Counted from the first letter of the stretch, positions 1 through 6,574 are shown. The stretch is 16,178 nt of DNA from Bacteroidales bacterium (GCA_030626465.1 DAOUOU010000046.1:1-16178); one strand, 5' to 3'. Numbers and translations are program-made. The notes: generated by a model not told the origin, from the sequence alone.

Positions 1-2378
1 AAAACAGATTCACACTTGGCATTGTTGACGATGTTACTTTTACTTCCCTTCCTATGAAGGAAGAAATCAGCCTGGAGCATAAGGGTACATTTGAAGCAAA
101 ATTTTACGGATTAGGTTCTGATGGTACTGTTGGTGCCAACAAAAACTCAATAAAAATTATTGGTGATACTACCGATAAGTATACTCAGGCGTACTTTTCA
201 TACGATTCTAAGAAATCAGGAGGCATCACTACATCTCATCTTCGGTTTGGAGACGAGTTCATTCGTTCATCATATCTTGTGAATACCCCCGATTTTGTTG
301 CATGTCATGTTCCGTCTTATCTGGATAAGTACGATATGCTGAAAGGATTGAAAAAAGGTGGCACCTTCCTTTTGAACAGTATCTGGGATGAGGAAGAAAC
401 AAAGAAACGTCTTCCGGATTCTTTTAAAAAATACCTTGCAATAAATGAGATTGATTTTTATATCATCAATGCCACCAAGATCGCGTCAGAAATTGGTCTG
501 GGAAATCGCACGAACACTATAATGCAATCTGCATTTTTCAAGATTGCTAACGTGATACCCTATAAAGAATCTGTTAGCGAAATGAAAAAGGCCATTGAGA
601 AAACCTTTGGCAAAAAAGGGGAAGAAATTGTACGAATGAACAACCTGGCTGTTGACAGAGGTGGTGATATACATAAAGTTGAAATTCCTGCCAGCTGGGC
701 CAAACTGGATATAAAAAAGAAAGACGAAGCATCAAAAGGATTACCTGATTTTGTTAAAAATGTTGCGATACCTATCAATTCACTTAAGGGTGATGATCTT
801 CCGGTTAGTGTGTTCATTGACAGAGAGGATGGTACATTCCCTGCAGGGACTACTGTTTATGAAAAGCGTGGTATTGCTGTTGATGTGCCTGAATGGTTAC
901 CTGAAAATTGTATTCAGTGTAATCAGTGTGCATATGTCTGTCCTCATGCCTGTATTCGCCCATTCCTGCTTAATGAAACGGAGGCAGGTAAGCTTCCGAA
1001 AGATGTGGTGCTGCTTGAAGCAAGAGGAAAAGAATTGGAGGGGTTGAAATACCGTATACAGGTGAGTCCTCTGGATTGTACCGGTTGTGGAGTATGCGCA
1101 GAGATTTGTCCCTCCAAAGAGAAATCCCTGATAATGAAATCTCTGGATTCTCAGAAGAAAGAAACTGCCAATTGGGAGTATATGGCTGAAAAAGTCACTT
1201 ACAAAACTGATCGTATAAATATTAGTCAAAACATTAAGAACAGTCAGTTTGCACAACCTCTCTTTGAATTCTCAGGAGCTTGCGCAGGTTGTGGCGAGAC
1301 TCCTTATATCAAACTGATTACTCAGCTTTATGGCGATCGTATGATCATTACGAGTGCAACCGGCTGCTCATCAATCTACGGAGGATCGGCACCTTCAACT
1401 CCTTACCGGACAAATGCGGAAGGTAAAGGCCCTGCCTGGGCCAATTCATTGTTTGAAGACAATGCCGAATATGGATATGGTATAACTTTAGGTATAGGAA
1501 AATTACGCGATAGGATAGAGTTGAAGATGAAAAAAGCTCTTGAAGAAGGGAAAATAGCATCTTTAACCAGGGAAGCTTTTGTTGAATGGCTTGAGGGCAG
1601 GGATGATGCGGAAAAATCAAAAACAGCCTCTGCAAAAGTTATTACTGCTCTTAAGAAAGAAAATGATCCGGTGGCGAAAGAGATACTTGATCTTGAACAA
1701 TACCTGATCAAAAAATCAGTGTGGGTCATGGGTGGTGATGGCTGGGCCTATGATATCGGATACGGTGGTTTAGACCATGTTATCGCCTCAGGAGATGATA
1801 TCAACATCCTGGTGATGGACACCGAAGTGTATTCCAATACGGGAGGCCAGGCATCGAAATCTACACCTATCGGGGCTGTGGCCAAGTTTGCTGCATCAGG
1901 GAAAAAGATACGTAAGAAAGATCTCGGTGCAATGGCCATGATTTACGGGTATGTTTATGTTGCACAGGTTGCTATGGGAGCCAATATGAATCAATACCTA
2001 AAGGTGCTCAGGGAAGCTGAAGTTTACCCGGGACCTTCATTGATAATTGCCTATTCTCCATGTATTAATCATGGTTTGAGAGCCGGAATGTCCCATTCTC
2101 AGAATGAAGAAAAACGTGCTGTCGAATCAGGTTACTGGCATCTGTTCCGTTACAATCCGATGCTTGAACAGGAGGGTCAGAATCCCTTCCAGCTCGACTC
2201 AAAAGAACCCGTCTGGGAAGCATTCCAGGAATTTCTGAATGGGGAAGTCCGGTATACTTCGCTGAAAAAAGCATTTCCGAAAGAAGCGGCCGAATTATTT
2301 ATTGCTGCGGAAGAGAGTGCGAAGTGGAGATACAAAAGTTACAAACGTCTGGCAGCAATGGATTTTAGCAAAGAGTAG
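1..2378 (+). CDS. nifJ: Pyruvate:ferredoxin (flavodoxin) oxidoreductase, C-terminal part (5' end outside window)
   Basis: Oxidises pyruvate with CoA to acetyl-CoA and CO2 and reduces ferredoxin or flavodoxin in the cytoplasm. The reading frame is open from base 3 (NRFTLGIVDDVTFTSLP), ahead of the ATG at 54, so the gene begins upstream and about 790 of the usual roughly 1,180 residues are visible. In order there are: the end of the CoA-binding/transketolase region; the EKR/gamma domain; a ferredoxin domain with two 4Fe-4S motifs (CIQCNQCAYVCP from 909, CTGCGVCAEICP from 1077); and the thiamine-diphosphate domain. The four proximal-cluster cysteines are at codons 1281, 1290, 1365 and 2061, with spacing of 25 and 232 residues that fits the Desulfovibrio africanus enzyme. 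The thiamine-diphosphate signature GDGWAYDIGYGG starts near 1734, followed by VYSNTGGQASKSTP. No frameshift or missing ligand is seen, so the single-chain enzyme should be active. A hairpin terminator follows the stop. Confidence 0.97.
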   Translation, partial: NRFTLGIVDDVTFTSLPMKEEISLEHKGTFEAKFYGLGSDGTVGANKNSIKIIGDTTDKYTQAYFSYDSKKSGGITTSHLRFGDEFIRSSYLVNTPDFVACHVPSYLDKYDMLKGLKKGGTFLLNSIWDEEETKKRLPDSFKKYLAINEIDFYIINATKIASEIGLGNRTNTIMQSAFFKIANVIPYKESVSEMKKAIEKTFGKKGEEIVRMNNLAVDRGGDIHKVEIPASWAKLDIKKKDEASKGLPDFVKNVAIPINSLKGDDLPVSVFIDREDGTFPAGTTVYEKRGIAVDVPEWLPENCIQCNQCAYVCPHACIRPFLLNETEAGKLPKDVVLLEARGKELEGLKYRIQVSPLDCTGCGVCAEICPSKEKSLIMKSLDSQKKETANWEYMAEKVTYKTDRINISQNIKNSQFAQPLFEFSGACAGCGETPYIKLITQLYGDRMIITSATGCSSIYGGSAPSTPYRTNAEGKGPAWANSLFEDNAEYGYGITLGIGKLRDRIELKMKKALEEGKIASLTREAFVEWLEGRDDAEKSKTASAKVITALKKENDPVAKEILDLEQYLIKKSVWVMGGDGWAYDIGYGGLDHVIASGDDINILVMDTEVYSNTGGQASKSTPIGAVAKFAASGKKIRKKDLGAMAMIYGYVYVAQVAMGANMNQYLKVLREAEVYPGPSLIIAYSPCINHGLRAGMSHSQNEEKRAVESGYWHLFRYNPMLEQEGQNPFQLDSKEPVWEAFQEFLNGEVRYTSLKKAFPKEAAELFIAAEESAKWRYKSYKRLAAMDFSKE

Positions 2379-2400
2379 CAAAGAAAAGAGAAGGATAACA

Positions 2401-2436
2401 TAAGGGGGGTGAGATTTTTCATCCCCTTAATTGTTT
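2401..2436 (+). terminator. Probable intrinsic terminator after nifJ
   Basis: An imperfect hairpin pairs TAAGGGG...TGA (from 2401) with TCATCCCCTTAA (to 2430) around a T-rich loop, and is followed by a short TTGTTT stretch. It lies 22 bases past the nifJ stop and before ruvX. The stem contains extra G residues that must bulge, and the T run is weak, so this is a probable rather than certain terminator. Confidence 0.5.
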
Positions 2437-2488
2437 GCGAGATACAAAGGATATTGTTATAATAGCATTCCTAACCGGAGATTGAATT

Positions 2489-2920
2489 ATGGGAAGGATC
2501 CTATCTATTGATTACGGGCGAAAAAGGGTCGGGCTTGCAGTTACCGATCCAAACCAGATGATTGCAAACGGTCTGGATACCGTTGGAGCCCATGAAACGA
2601 TAGAATATCTTAAGAATTATTTCAGCAGGGAGGTAGTTGACCTTGTTGTCATCGGCTATCCAAAACAAATGAACAACACACCCTCGGAAGCTGTTCCGTA
2701 TGTGAATGATTTTATTTCTCATTTTAAGAAGCATTTTCCCGGTATGAACTATTACCTGATGGATGAACGGTTTACTTCTAAAATGGCTGCTCAGGCCATG
2801 ATCGATGGAGGGTTGAAAAAGAAAAAAAGACAGGACAAGGCTCTGCTCGATAAGGTTAGTGCAACCATATTGCTGCAATCGTATCTCGAAATGAAAGACA
2901 AGAATTCAAATCTCAAATAG
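2489..2920 (+). CDS. ruvX: RuvX/YqgF family pre-16S rRNA nuclease (Holliday junction resolvase-like)
   Basis: Predicted RNase H-fold nuclease of 143 residues, the normal size for the family. YqgF/RuvX proteins trim the 5' end of pre-16S rRNA; a Holliday junction role has also been proposed. Visible motifs are the N-terminal strand ILSIDYGRKRVGLAVTD with Asp8, the VVIGYP strand near residues 53-58, DERFTS at 92-97 with Glu93, and DKVSATILLQSYL with Asp121. Asp8, Glu93 and Asp121 fit the expected acidic catalytic triad. A GGAG sequence just upstream (2477-2480) is one of the few Shine-Dalgarno-like sites in this window and supports the ATG at 2489. The stop is separated from the def start by a single base, so the two are almost certainly co-transcribed and probably translationally coupled. 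Confidence 0.95.
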   Translation: MGRILSIDYGRKRVGLAVTDPNQMIANGLDTVGAHETIEYLKNYFSREVVDLVVIGYPKQMNNTPSEAVPYVNDFISHFKKHFPGMNYYLMDERFTSKMAAQAMIDGGLKKKKRQDKALLDKVSATILLQSYLEMKDKNSNLK

Positions 2921-2921
2921 T

Positions 2922-3476
2922 ATGATCTATCCCATTGTTGTATACGGTTCGCCTCTTCTAAGAAAAGTCTCAAAAGAAATTGACAAAGATTACCCGAAGC
3001 TCAACAAGCTAATTGATGACATGTTCGAAACCATGCACGTTAGTGATGGTGTGGGTCTTTCTGCACCCCAGATTGGTAAATCGATTCGTATTTTTGTAAT
3101 TGACGGAACTGCCCTGGCCGAAGACGATCCTTCTATGGAAGGTTTTAAAAGGGCATTTATTAATCCGAAAATAATTGAAGAAACAGGCGATACCTGGACC
3201 TTTTCAGAAGGTTGTCTTAGCTTACCGAATATACGTGAAGATGTTGACCGATCCGGACATATTCGTATTCAGTATTACGATGAGCATTTCAAATTTCATG
3301 ATAAGACCTACAACGGTGTTAGGGCAAGAGTTATCCAGCACGAGTGCGATCATCTTGAAGGAGTACTCTTTGTTGACCGTATTGCTCCCTTAAAGAAAAA
3401 ATTATTGAAAGGAAAACTGAACGACATAGCCAAAGGGAAAGACAATGCTGCGTATAAAACGAAGATCGTAAAATAG
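2922..3476 (+). CDS. def: Peptide deformylase
   Basis: Removes the N-formyl group from the initiator methionine of new proteins at the ribosome, and is essential in most bacteria. At 184 residues it has normal length. All three signature motifs are intact: GVGLSAPQIG at 43-52, EGCLSLP at 96-102 with the metal-ligand Cys98, and HECDH at 140-144 giving two metal-ligand histidines and the catalytic Glu141. An insert between motifs 1 and 2 (around residues 62-75, ALAEDDPSMEGF) resembles what I recall of Bacteroidota deformylases. The start follows the ruvX stop by one base, so expression probably depends on ruvX translation. A lysine-rich tail (about 157-184) follows the core fold. The accessory, repeat-rich segment begins directly after this gene. 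Confidence 0.97.
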   Translation: MIYPIVVYGSPLLRKVSKEIDKDYPKLNKLIDDMFETMHVSDGVGLSAPQIGKSIRIFVIDGTALAEDDPSMEGFKRAFINPKIIEETGDTWTFSEGCLSLPNIREDVDRSGHIRIQYYDEHFKFHDKTYNGVRARVIQHECDHLEGVLFVDRIAPLKKKLLKGKLNDIAKGKDNAAYKTKIVK

Positions 3477-3610
3477 TATTGGGCTTATTTTGCAAATCCT
3501 TCCCTACAAACTTCTTTGCCAGGGTGTGCTTACAAACATATTTTATCTGGTTTGTCCTCATGCATCGTCTTCGTATAGTTTGTGCTACCTCTAAAGCTTA
3601 GGCGACACGC

Positions 3611-3670
3611 GGTCAGCGGAGCAAGGCCGGACGGGGGCTTAACATGACTTACAGGTCAGCCTGAGCGGAG
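3611..3670. repeat. GC-rich block with imperfect direct repeat
   Basis: GGTCAGC occurs at 3611-3617 and again at 3654-3660, and each copy is followed within a few bases by an AGCGGAG string (from 3616 and from 3664). The block is strongly GC-rich against an AT-rich background. It does not fold into an obvious tRNA and has no extended coding frame with family resemblance. It may be part of an interspersed repeat or a remnant of mobile DNA. What it does is unknown. Confidence 0.45.
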
Positions 3671-3702
3671 TTGATGCATGAATCGTTGGTATGAATACAC
3701 TT

Positions 3703-3721
3703 TGACTACCATCGGTAGTCA
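3703..3721. repeat. Perfect 8-bp hairpin with 3-base loop
   Basis: TGACTACC and GGTAGTCA are exact inverse complements separated by ATC. No T run follows on either strand, so it is not a typical intrinsic terminator. It lies between the GC-rich block and the 9-bp hairpin, which suggests it is part of the same structured element. Confidence 0.6.
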
Positions 3722-3782
3722 TGTGTTTGCGCGCTGTGTACTATCACCGGTTAAAAATGCTTTTAGAAACTACAGGCACTCA

Positions 3783-3820
3783 AACAAAGCACTTTTAGCT
3801 AAGGGCTATTATGCTTTGTT
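3783..3820. repeat. Perfect 9-bp hairpin with inner paired segment, abutting GTTGTACAC
   Basis: AACAAAGCA (3783-3791) pairs perfectly with TGCTTTGTT (3812-3820), and inside it TAGC (3796-3799) can pair with GCTA (3805-3808) across small asymmetric internal loops. The right arm overlaps the start of GTTGTACAC. The shape, two stem segments with asymmetric bulges, loosely recalls recombination-site hairpins. However, the canonical integron box pair RYYYAAC/GTTRRRY is not met, and no integrase gene is visible. Confidence 0.55.
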
Positions 3821-3831
3821 GTACACTGGCT
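3818..3831 (+). repeat. Left inverted copy of GTTGTACACnnGCT flanking the ATPase gene
   Basis: GTTGTACACTGGCT here matches the inverse complement of the copy at 5040-5053 in 12 of 14 positions, with a 9-base perfect core. It begins just outside the ATPase gene, reaching into the last bases of its stop codon. The two copies face each other and enclose one gene with its promoter. Confidence 0.5.
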
Positions 3832-4948
3832 ATTTAGCTACAAATTCTCTAAAGTTTGATTTATCAATTATTTCTCCTTTTGCATTATAAGTCTCAATAA
3901 ATGTTTTGGGCAATTTTGTTTGTCTCTTTGCTTTCCATTTGAATTCAAAACCAGTTAATAGTCCATCTTTTTCTTCTACCAGATCAATTTCTTGCTGTTG
4001 TTTGGTGCGCCAAAAGTACATTTTTGCAAGGCTATTCTTATAAATGTTCTGCTTCATGCGTTCCGAAATTAGAAAGTTCTCCCACAATGCTCCTGTATCC
4101 TGCCGCAACTCTAAACTATTAAAATTTCCTAGAACCATATTTCTTACACCATTATCATAAAAATAGATCTTCTTATTCTTTTTTATCTCATTCCTAAGGT
4201 TTCTACTATAAGTTCCTAGTTTAAAAACGATATATCCTTTTTGAAGAATATCTATGTAATTCCCAATAGTGTTTTTATCAACACCCACAATTTGTGCAAG
4301 TTCATTATAACTAACCTCACTTCCAATTTGCAATGCAAGTGACTGAACTAATTTCTCTAGTACTTCTGGTTTTCTAATATGCGAATATGCTAATATATCT
4401 TTATATAAGTAACTATTAACCAGTTGTTTTAAAATTTCTTTTTCTTCTCCTGGATTATTAAGAACATCAGGGTAAAATCCATATAGCAATCGATTCTCTA
4501 TCTGTTGTTCAGAAACTATATAACCATGGTGGGTTTCATATTCATCCCAACTAATAGGAAACAATTCATATTCCCATTTCCGACCTGTTAATGTCTCATT
4601 TAATTCGCTTGATAAATTAAAGGATGAAGACCCACTCACAAATAACTGAACTCCTTTAAACTGATCAATGATTATTTTCAATGTAAGCCCTATGCCTGAA
4701 ATTCTTTGCGCCTCATCAATAAATAGAACTTTATTATTCCCAATAATACTTCTCAGTTGTTCCGTATTTGGCTTTGCCAGAATAGTTCTTATTGTAGGGT
4801 CATCTGCATCTAAAAACAAATGCTCTCTATCTTCCAATAAGGATTTAATTAGTGTAGTTTTTCCAACCTGACGAGGACCAATAAGCAAGATTGCTTTTCC
4901 ACTGCCGATTTTACGAGTGATTATATCAGTTAAACTTCTTTTATACAT
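3830..4948 (-). CDS. AAA-family ATPase with DUF4143 domain
   Basis: A 372-residue ATP-binding protein of the AAA_14/DUF4143 type, a widespread accessory family whose role is not established. Walker A is GPRQVGKTT (24-32), Walker B LFIDEAQ (75-81), and a sensor-like segment SGSSSFNL is at 105-112. The middle region (about 205-245) looks like a helix-turn-helix or winged-helix stretch. The C-terminal part contains WRTKQQQEIDLVEE followed by FEFKWK (about 313-339). Glu320, Asp322, Glu335 and Lys337 fit the spacing of a PD-(D/E)XK nuclease-like fold, but this is pattern reading, not proof of nuclease activity. There is no signal peptide or membrane segment. The gene is more AT-rich than its neighbours, stands alone in opposite orientation to def, has its own consensus promoter, and is flanked by inverted repeats, all consistent with horizontal acquisition. 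No antitoxin or partner gene is adjacent. Confidence 0.93.
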   Translation of the reverse strand: MYKRSLTDIITRKIGSGKAILLIGPRQVGKTTLIKSLLEDREHLFLDADDPTIRTILAKPNTEQLRSIIGNNKVLFIDEAQRISGIGLTLKIIIDQFKGVQLFVSGSSSFNLSSELNETLTGRKWEYELFPISWDEYETHHGYIVSEQQIENRLLYGFYPDVLNNPGEEKEILKQLVNSYLYKDILAYSHIRKPEVLEKLVQSLALQIGSEVSYNELAQIVGVDKNTIGNYIDILQKGYIVFKLGTYSRNLRNEIKKNKKIYFYDNGVRNMVLGNFNSLELRQDTGALWENFLISERMKQNIYKNSLAKMYFWRTKQQQEIDLVEEKDGLLTGFEFKWKAKRQTKLPKTFIETYNAKGEIIDKSNFREFVAK

Positions 4949-4961
4949 TTGTTTTTTTATT

Positions 4962-4994
4962 CAAAAATACAAAAATATAGAGTATAATCACAAA
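4962..4994 (-). promoter_or_regulatory. Bacteroidota-type promoter of the ATPase gene
   Basis: Read on the minus strand, TTTG (complement of 4991-4994) is followed after 21 bases by TATTTTTG (complement of 4962-4969), an exact fit to the Bacteroidota -33 TTTG and -7 TAnnTTTG pattern. A second exact TATTTTTG lies immediately upstream (4970-4977). Transcription would begin around 4955, leaving a very short leader before the ATG at 4948. This places the promoter inside the inverted-repeat frame, so the unit would carry its own expression signal. Confidence 0.55.
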
Positions 4995-5039
4995 TAGTTA
5001 TGCTTTTTAGTGAATACAGTCTCGTTTTTACTTCCTGGC

Positions 5040-5053
5040 AGCTTGTGTACAAC
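5040..5053 (-). repeat. Right inverted copy of GTTGTACACnnGCT flanking the ATPase gene
   Basis: The plus strand reads AGCTTGTGTACAAC; its inverse complement GTTGTACACAAGCT matches the left copy at 3818-3831 at 12 of 14 bases. It lies 91 bases upstream of the ATPase start codon, beyond the predicted promoter. The distance between the two copies defines a unit of about 1.2 kb. Confidence 0.5.
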
Positions 5054-5209
5054 GGTGTATACCGATACCTTTATATTTTTACTTTAGCTGACCCAAAATA
5101 AGTAAAACTACACTATCAAACAATCCATCGGGGCGCAATCCTTAGTCTTAAAGGTAATGTGTATGTAGTTTTTTATATACGATTGTGGCTTGTGTAAAAT
5201 TATTGATTT

Positions 5210-5342
5210 CCTGCCTGGCCGGCAGACAGGCGCACCTGATGCCTGGGCCGAAGCTTTAACGTAGGTACATGGTGCTTGTATTATATTGTATTGCTTAACC
5301 CCCGGGCTGATACCCGGGGCTGTTGAGTACCACCCCTTGGGG
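5210..5342. repeat. REP-like palindrome cluster, probably an interspersed repeat
   Basis: Three GC-rich palindromic units lie close together in AT-rich DNA. CTGCC/GGCAG with loop TGGCC sits at 5211-5225, inside a larger CCTG...CAGG frame ending at 5230. CCCCGGG/CCCGGGG with loop CTGATA is at 5300-5319. CCCC TT GGGG is at 5333-5342. None has a following T run that would make a classic terminator. From general experience, CCTGCCTG...GGCAGACAGG palindromes and paired CCCGGG blocks of this kind recur in spacers of Bacteroidota genomes, so a multicopy repeat is likely. Copy number cannot be tested within this window. Confidence 0.55.
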
Positions 5343-5428
5343 CTAATATTTAAAACAAATATACCATAAGGATAGTGGGACGAACATAAGGAGAAGGGCA
5401 ATCTCTTCTAACGCTCGTTTGTATGTAT

Positions 5429-6442
5429 TTACCTTAAAGGATGTTTTACAAGGATCTCATCGGATTTTAAAAGAAGGTCGATATATTGAGCCCTTTTGTA
5501 TACAAATGGATCGTTCACATTTTTGTTTGATAATTTTCCTCTGAAATCATTAAGCGATTTGTACCCTTTGCTATCCATCCAGGCTTCCAGATCTCTCAGT
5601 ATTGTAGCAATGTATTCAATCTTGTTTTTGTATACTGTACTTACTACCTGCACGCAATCTGCACCAGCAAGAATCATTTTGGCAACGTCTTGTCCTGTAA
5701 ATATGCCTGTATTGCTGCAAAGACTACCGTTGATATTTCCATATAGCAGACCTGCAAATCTCAGGGGAAGTCGATTATCCTCGGGTGAACTCAAATTGAT
5801 AGGAGAAAAGTGTTCCTCTTTGTCCATATCAATTTCAGGCTGAAAGAGTCTGTTGAATAAGACAAATCCATTTGTACCGGCTTTGTCCAGTTTTGAGACC
5901 AGATTTAAAGGATTTGCATAGAAAGGGCTTAGCTTAACGCTTACAGGTATTTTCACGTTCTGTTTTACAGCTTTAAGAATCTCAACCTGCTGGTCAATTA
6001 ATGTATGGCCGTCAAAATCAACATCGCGCGGAACATAGTAAAAATTCAGCTCCAGGGCATCTACTCCCATTTCTTCAATACGCCTGGCATAATCGATCCA
6101 TGAATCTTTAAGTATAGCATTCAGACTGGCAATAACCGGTATTTTGATGGTTTTCTTAACCAGGGCAAGGTTAAATAAATGCTCTTCCGGTCCTGCATGC
6201 TCGATGTTTGGAAAAAGATTGATCATTTCGGCACTGCGTTCACTGTATTCATGCAATTTATCATCGAGTTGTGCACTCTCAAGTTGTATTTGTTCTTCAA
6301 ATAACGACCTGTAGACGATAGCTCCGGCACCTGCTTCTTCTACTTTTTTCACGTTCTCCAGATTATTTACAATGTTGCTCGCTCCAACAATAACAGGGTT
6401 CTTCAATTCAATACCCAAATAACTGGTCTTCAAATTTGCCAT
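5429..6442 (-). CDS. Dihydroorotate dehydrogenase-like FMN flavoprotein lacking the usual catalytic cysteine
   Basis: A 337-residue TIM-barrel flavoprotein of the dihydroorotate dehydrogenase-like family, cytoplasmic. Recognisable barrel elements are LGIELKNPVIVGASNI at the N-terminus, IPVIASLNA (about 101-109), ALELNFYYVP (129-138), IPVSVKLSPF (165-174), NGFVLFNR (191-198), and the phosphate-binding end NTGIFTGQDVAKMILAGAD (244-262). In true class 1 enzymes ELN is followed by a serine, a catalytic cysteine (class 1A), Pro and Asn; here the segment is ELNFYYVP, with Tyr136 at the cysteine position. Pyrimidine synthesis is therefore doubtful. In my experience genes of this family are often near nifJ, as here apart from the accessory insert, so an electron-transfer role tied to pyruvate metabolism is possible. 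The gene is monocistronic, divergent from comEC, and its ATG is set by the conserved N-terminus. Confidence 0.88.
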   Translation of the reverse strand: MANLKTSYLGIELKNPVIVGASNIVNNLENVKKVEEAGAGAIVYRSLFEEQIQLESAQLDDKLHEYSERSAEMINLFPNIEHAGPEEHLFNLALVKKTIKIPVIASLNAILKDSWIDYARRIEEMGVDALELNFYYVPRDVDFDGHTLIDQQVEILKAVKQNVKIPVSVKLSPFYANPLNLVSKLDKAGTNGFVLFNRLFQPEIDMDKEEHFSPINLSSPEDNRLPLRFAGLLYGNINGSLCSNTGIFTGQDVAKMILAGADCVQVVSTVYKNKIEYIATILRDLEAWMDSKGYKSLNDFRGKLSNKNVNDPFVYKRAQYIDLLLKSDEILVKHPLR

Positions 6443-6574
6443 TTTCTAATCTTTTAATTTATTTGATTTTGTAGTATATCCTGATATATATTTCTCATGT
6501 TTTGTGAAGGTAAGAGAATAGCTCTAAAATAAACGATTCCATCTTTGTTTTTTCCGAAGGGAAATTACTTATTT

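Larger units (their letters stand above)
3477..3829. other. Gene-free, repeat-bearing spacer downstream of def
   Basis: No convincing gene is present. The first part (3477-3590) is ordinary AT-rich DNA with a weak inverted repeat (ACAAAC at 3532, GTTTGT at 3550). Then comes a GC-rich patch (46 of the 70 bases 3601-3670 are G or C) with internal repeats, a perfect 8-bp hairpin at 3703-3721, and a perfect 9-bp hairpin at 3783-3820 that runs into GTTGTACAC. A 70-codon open frame at 3678-3890 on the + strand crosses the hairpins and overlaps the end of the opposite ATPase gene. It has no recognisable domain and I do not call it a gene. The base composition and structures suggest inserted or repeated DNA. 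Confidence 0.6.
4949..5428. other. Gene-free spacer with promoter, inverted repeat and GC-rich repeat block
   Basis: The spacer lies between the ATPase start and the end of the DHOD-like gene. From left to right it holds the ATPase promoter, the right GTTGTACAC copy (5040-5053), an 8-bp inverted repeat TTTTACTT/AAGTAAAA (5077-5084 and 5100-5107), and a palindrome-rich GC-rich stretch (5210-5342). The rest is AT-rich without evident signal. A 97-codon open frame on the minus strand (5108-5401) runs through the palindromes. Its Pro, Gly, Ser and Lys-rich translation follows the repeat DNA and has no recognisable domain, so I treat it as non-coding. Confidence 0.6.

Noticed and set aside
3532..3555. 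Terminator after def (ACAAAC/GTTTGT)
   Set aside because: A 6-bp stem with a long loop and no following T run, over 50 bases past the stop.
3598..3680. Possible tRNA or other RNA gene in the GC-rich patch
   Set aside because: No cloverleaf, T-loop sequence or acceptor pairing could be drawn. The patch may still be transcribed, but there is no support for a named RNA.
3783..3826. Integron attC site
   Set aside because: A hairpin is present, but the RYYYAAC/GTTRRRY boxes are not met, and neither an integrase nor a cassette array is visible. It is kept only as a structured repeat.
3678..3890. A 70-codon open frame on the + strand
   Set aside because: It runs through the two hairpins, overlaps the 3' end of the ATPase gene on the other strand, and its translation has no recognisable domain or coding signature.
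5108..5401. A 97-codon open frame on the - strand
   Set aside because: It spans the palindromic repeat block, so its sequence is set by the repeat DNA. No domain or plausible translation signal is seen.
5392..5408. Terminator for the DHOD-like gene (AGAAG/CTTCT stem)
   Set aside because: The stem is only 5 bp, there is no T run on the minus strand, and the loop is A- and G-rich, so it is too weak to call.
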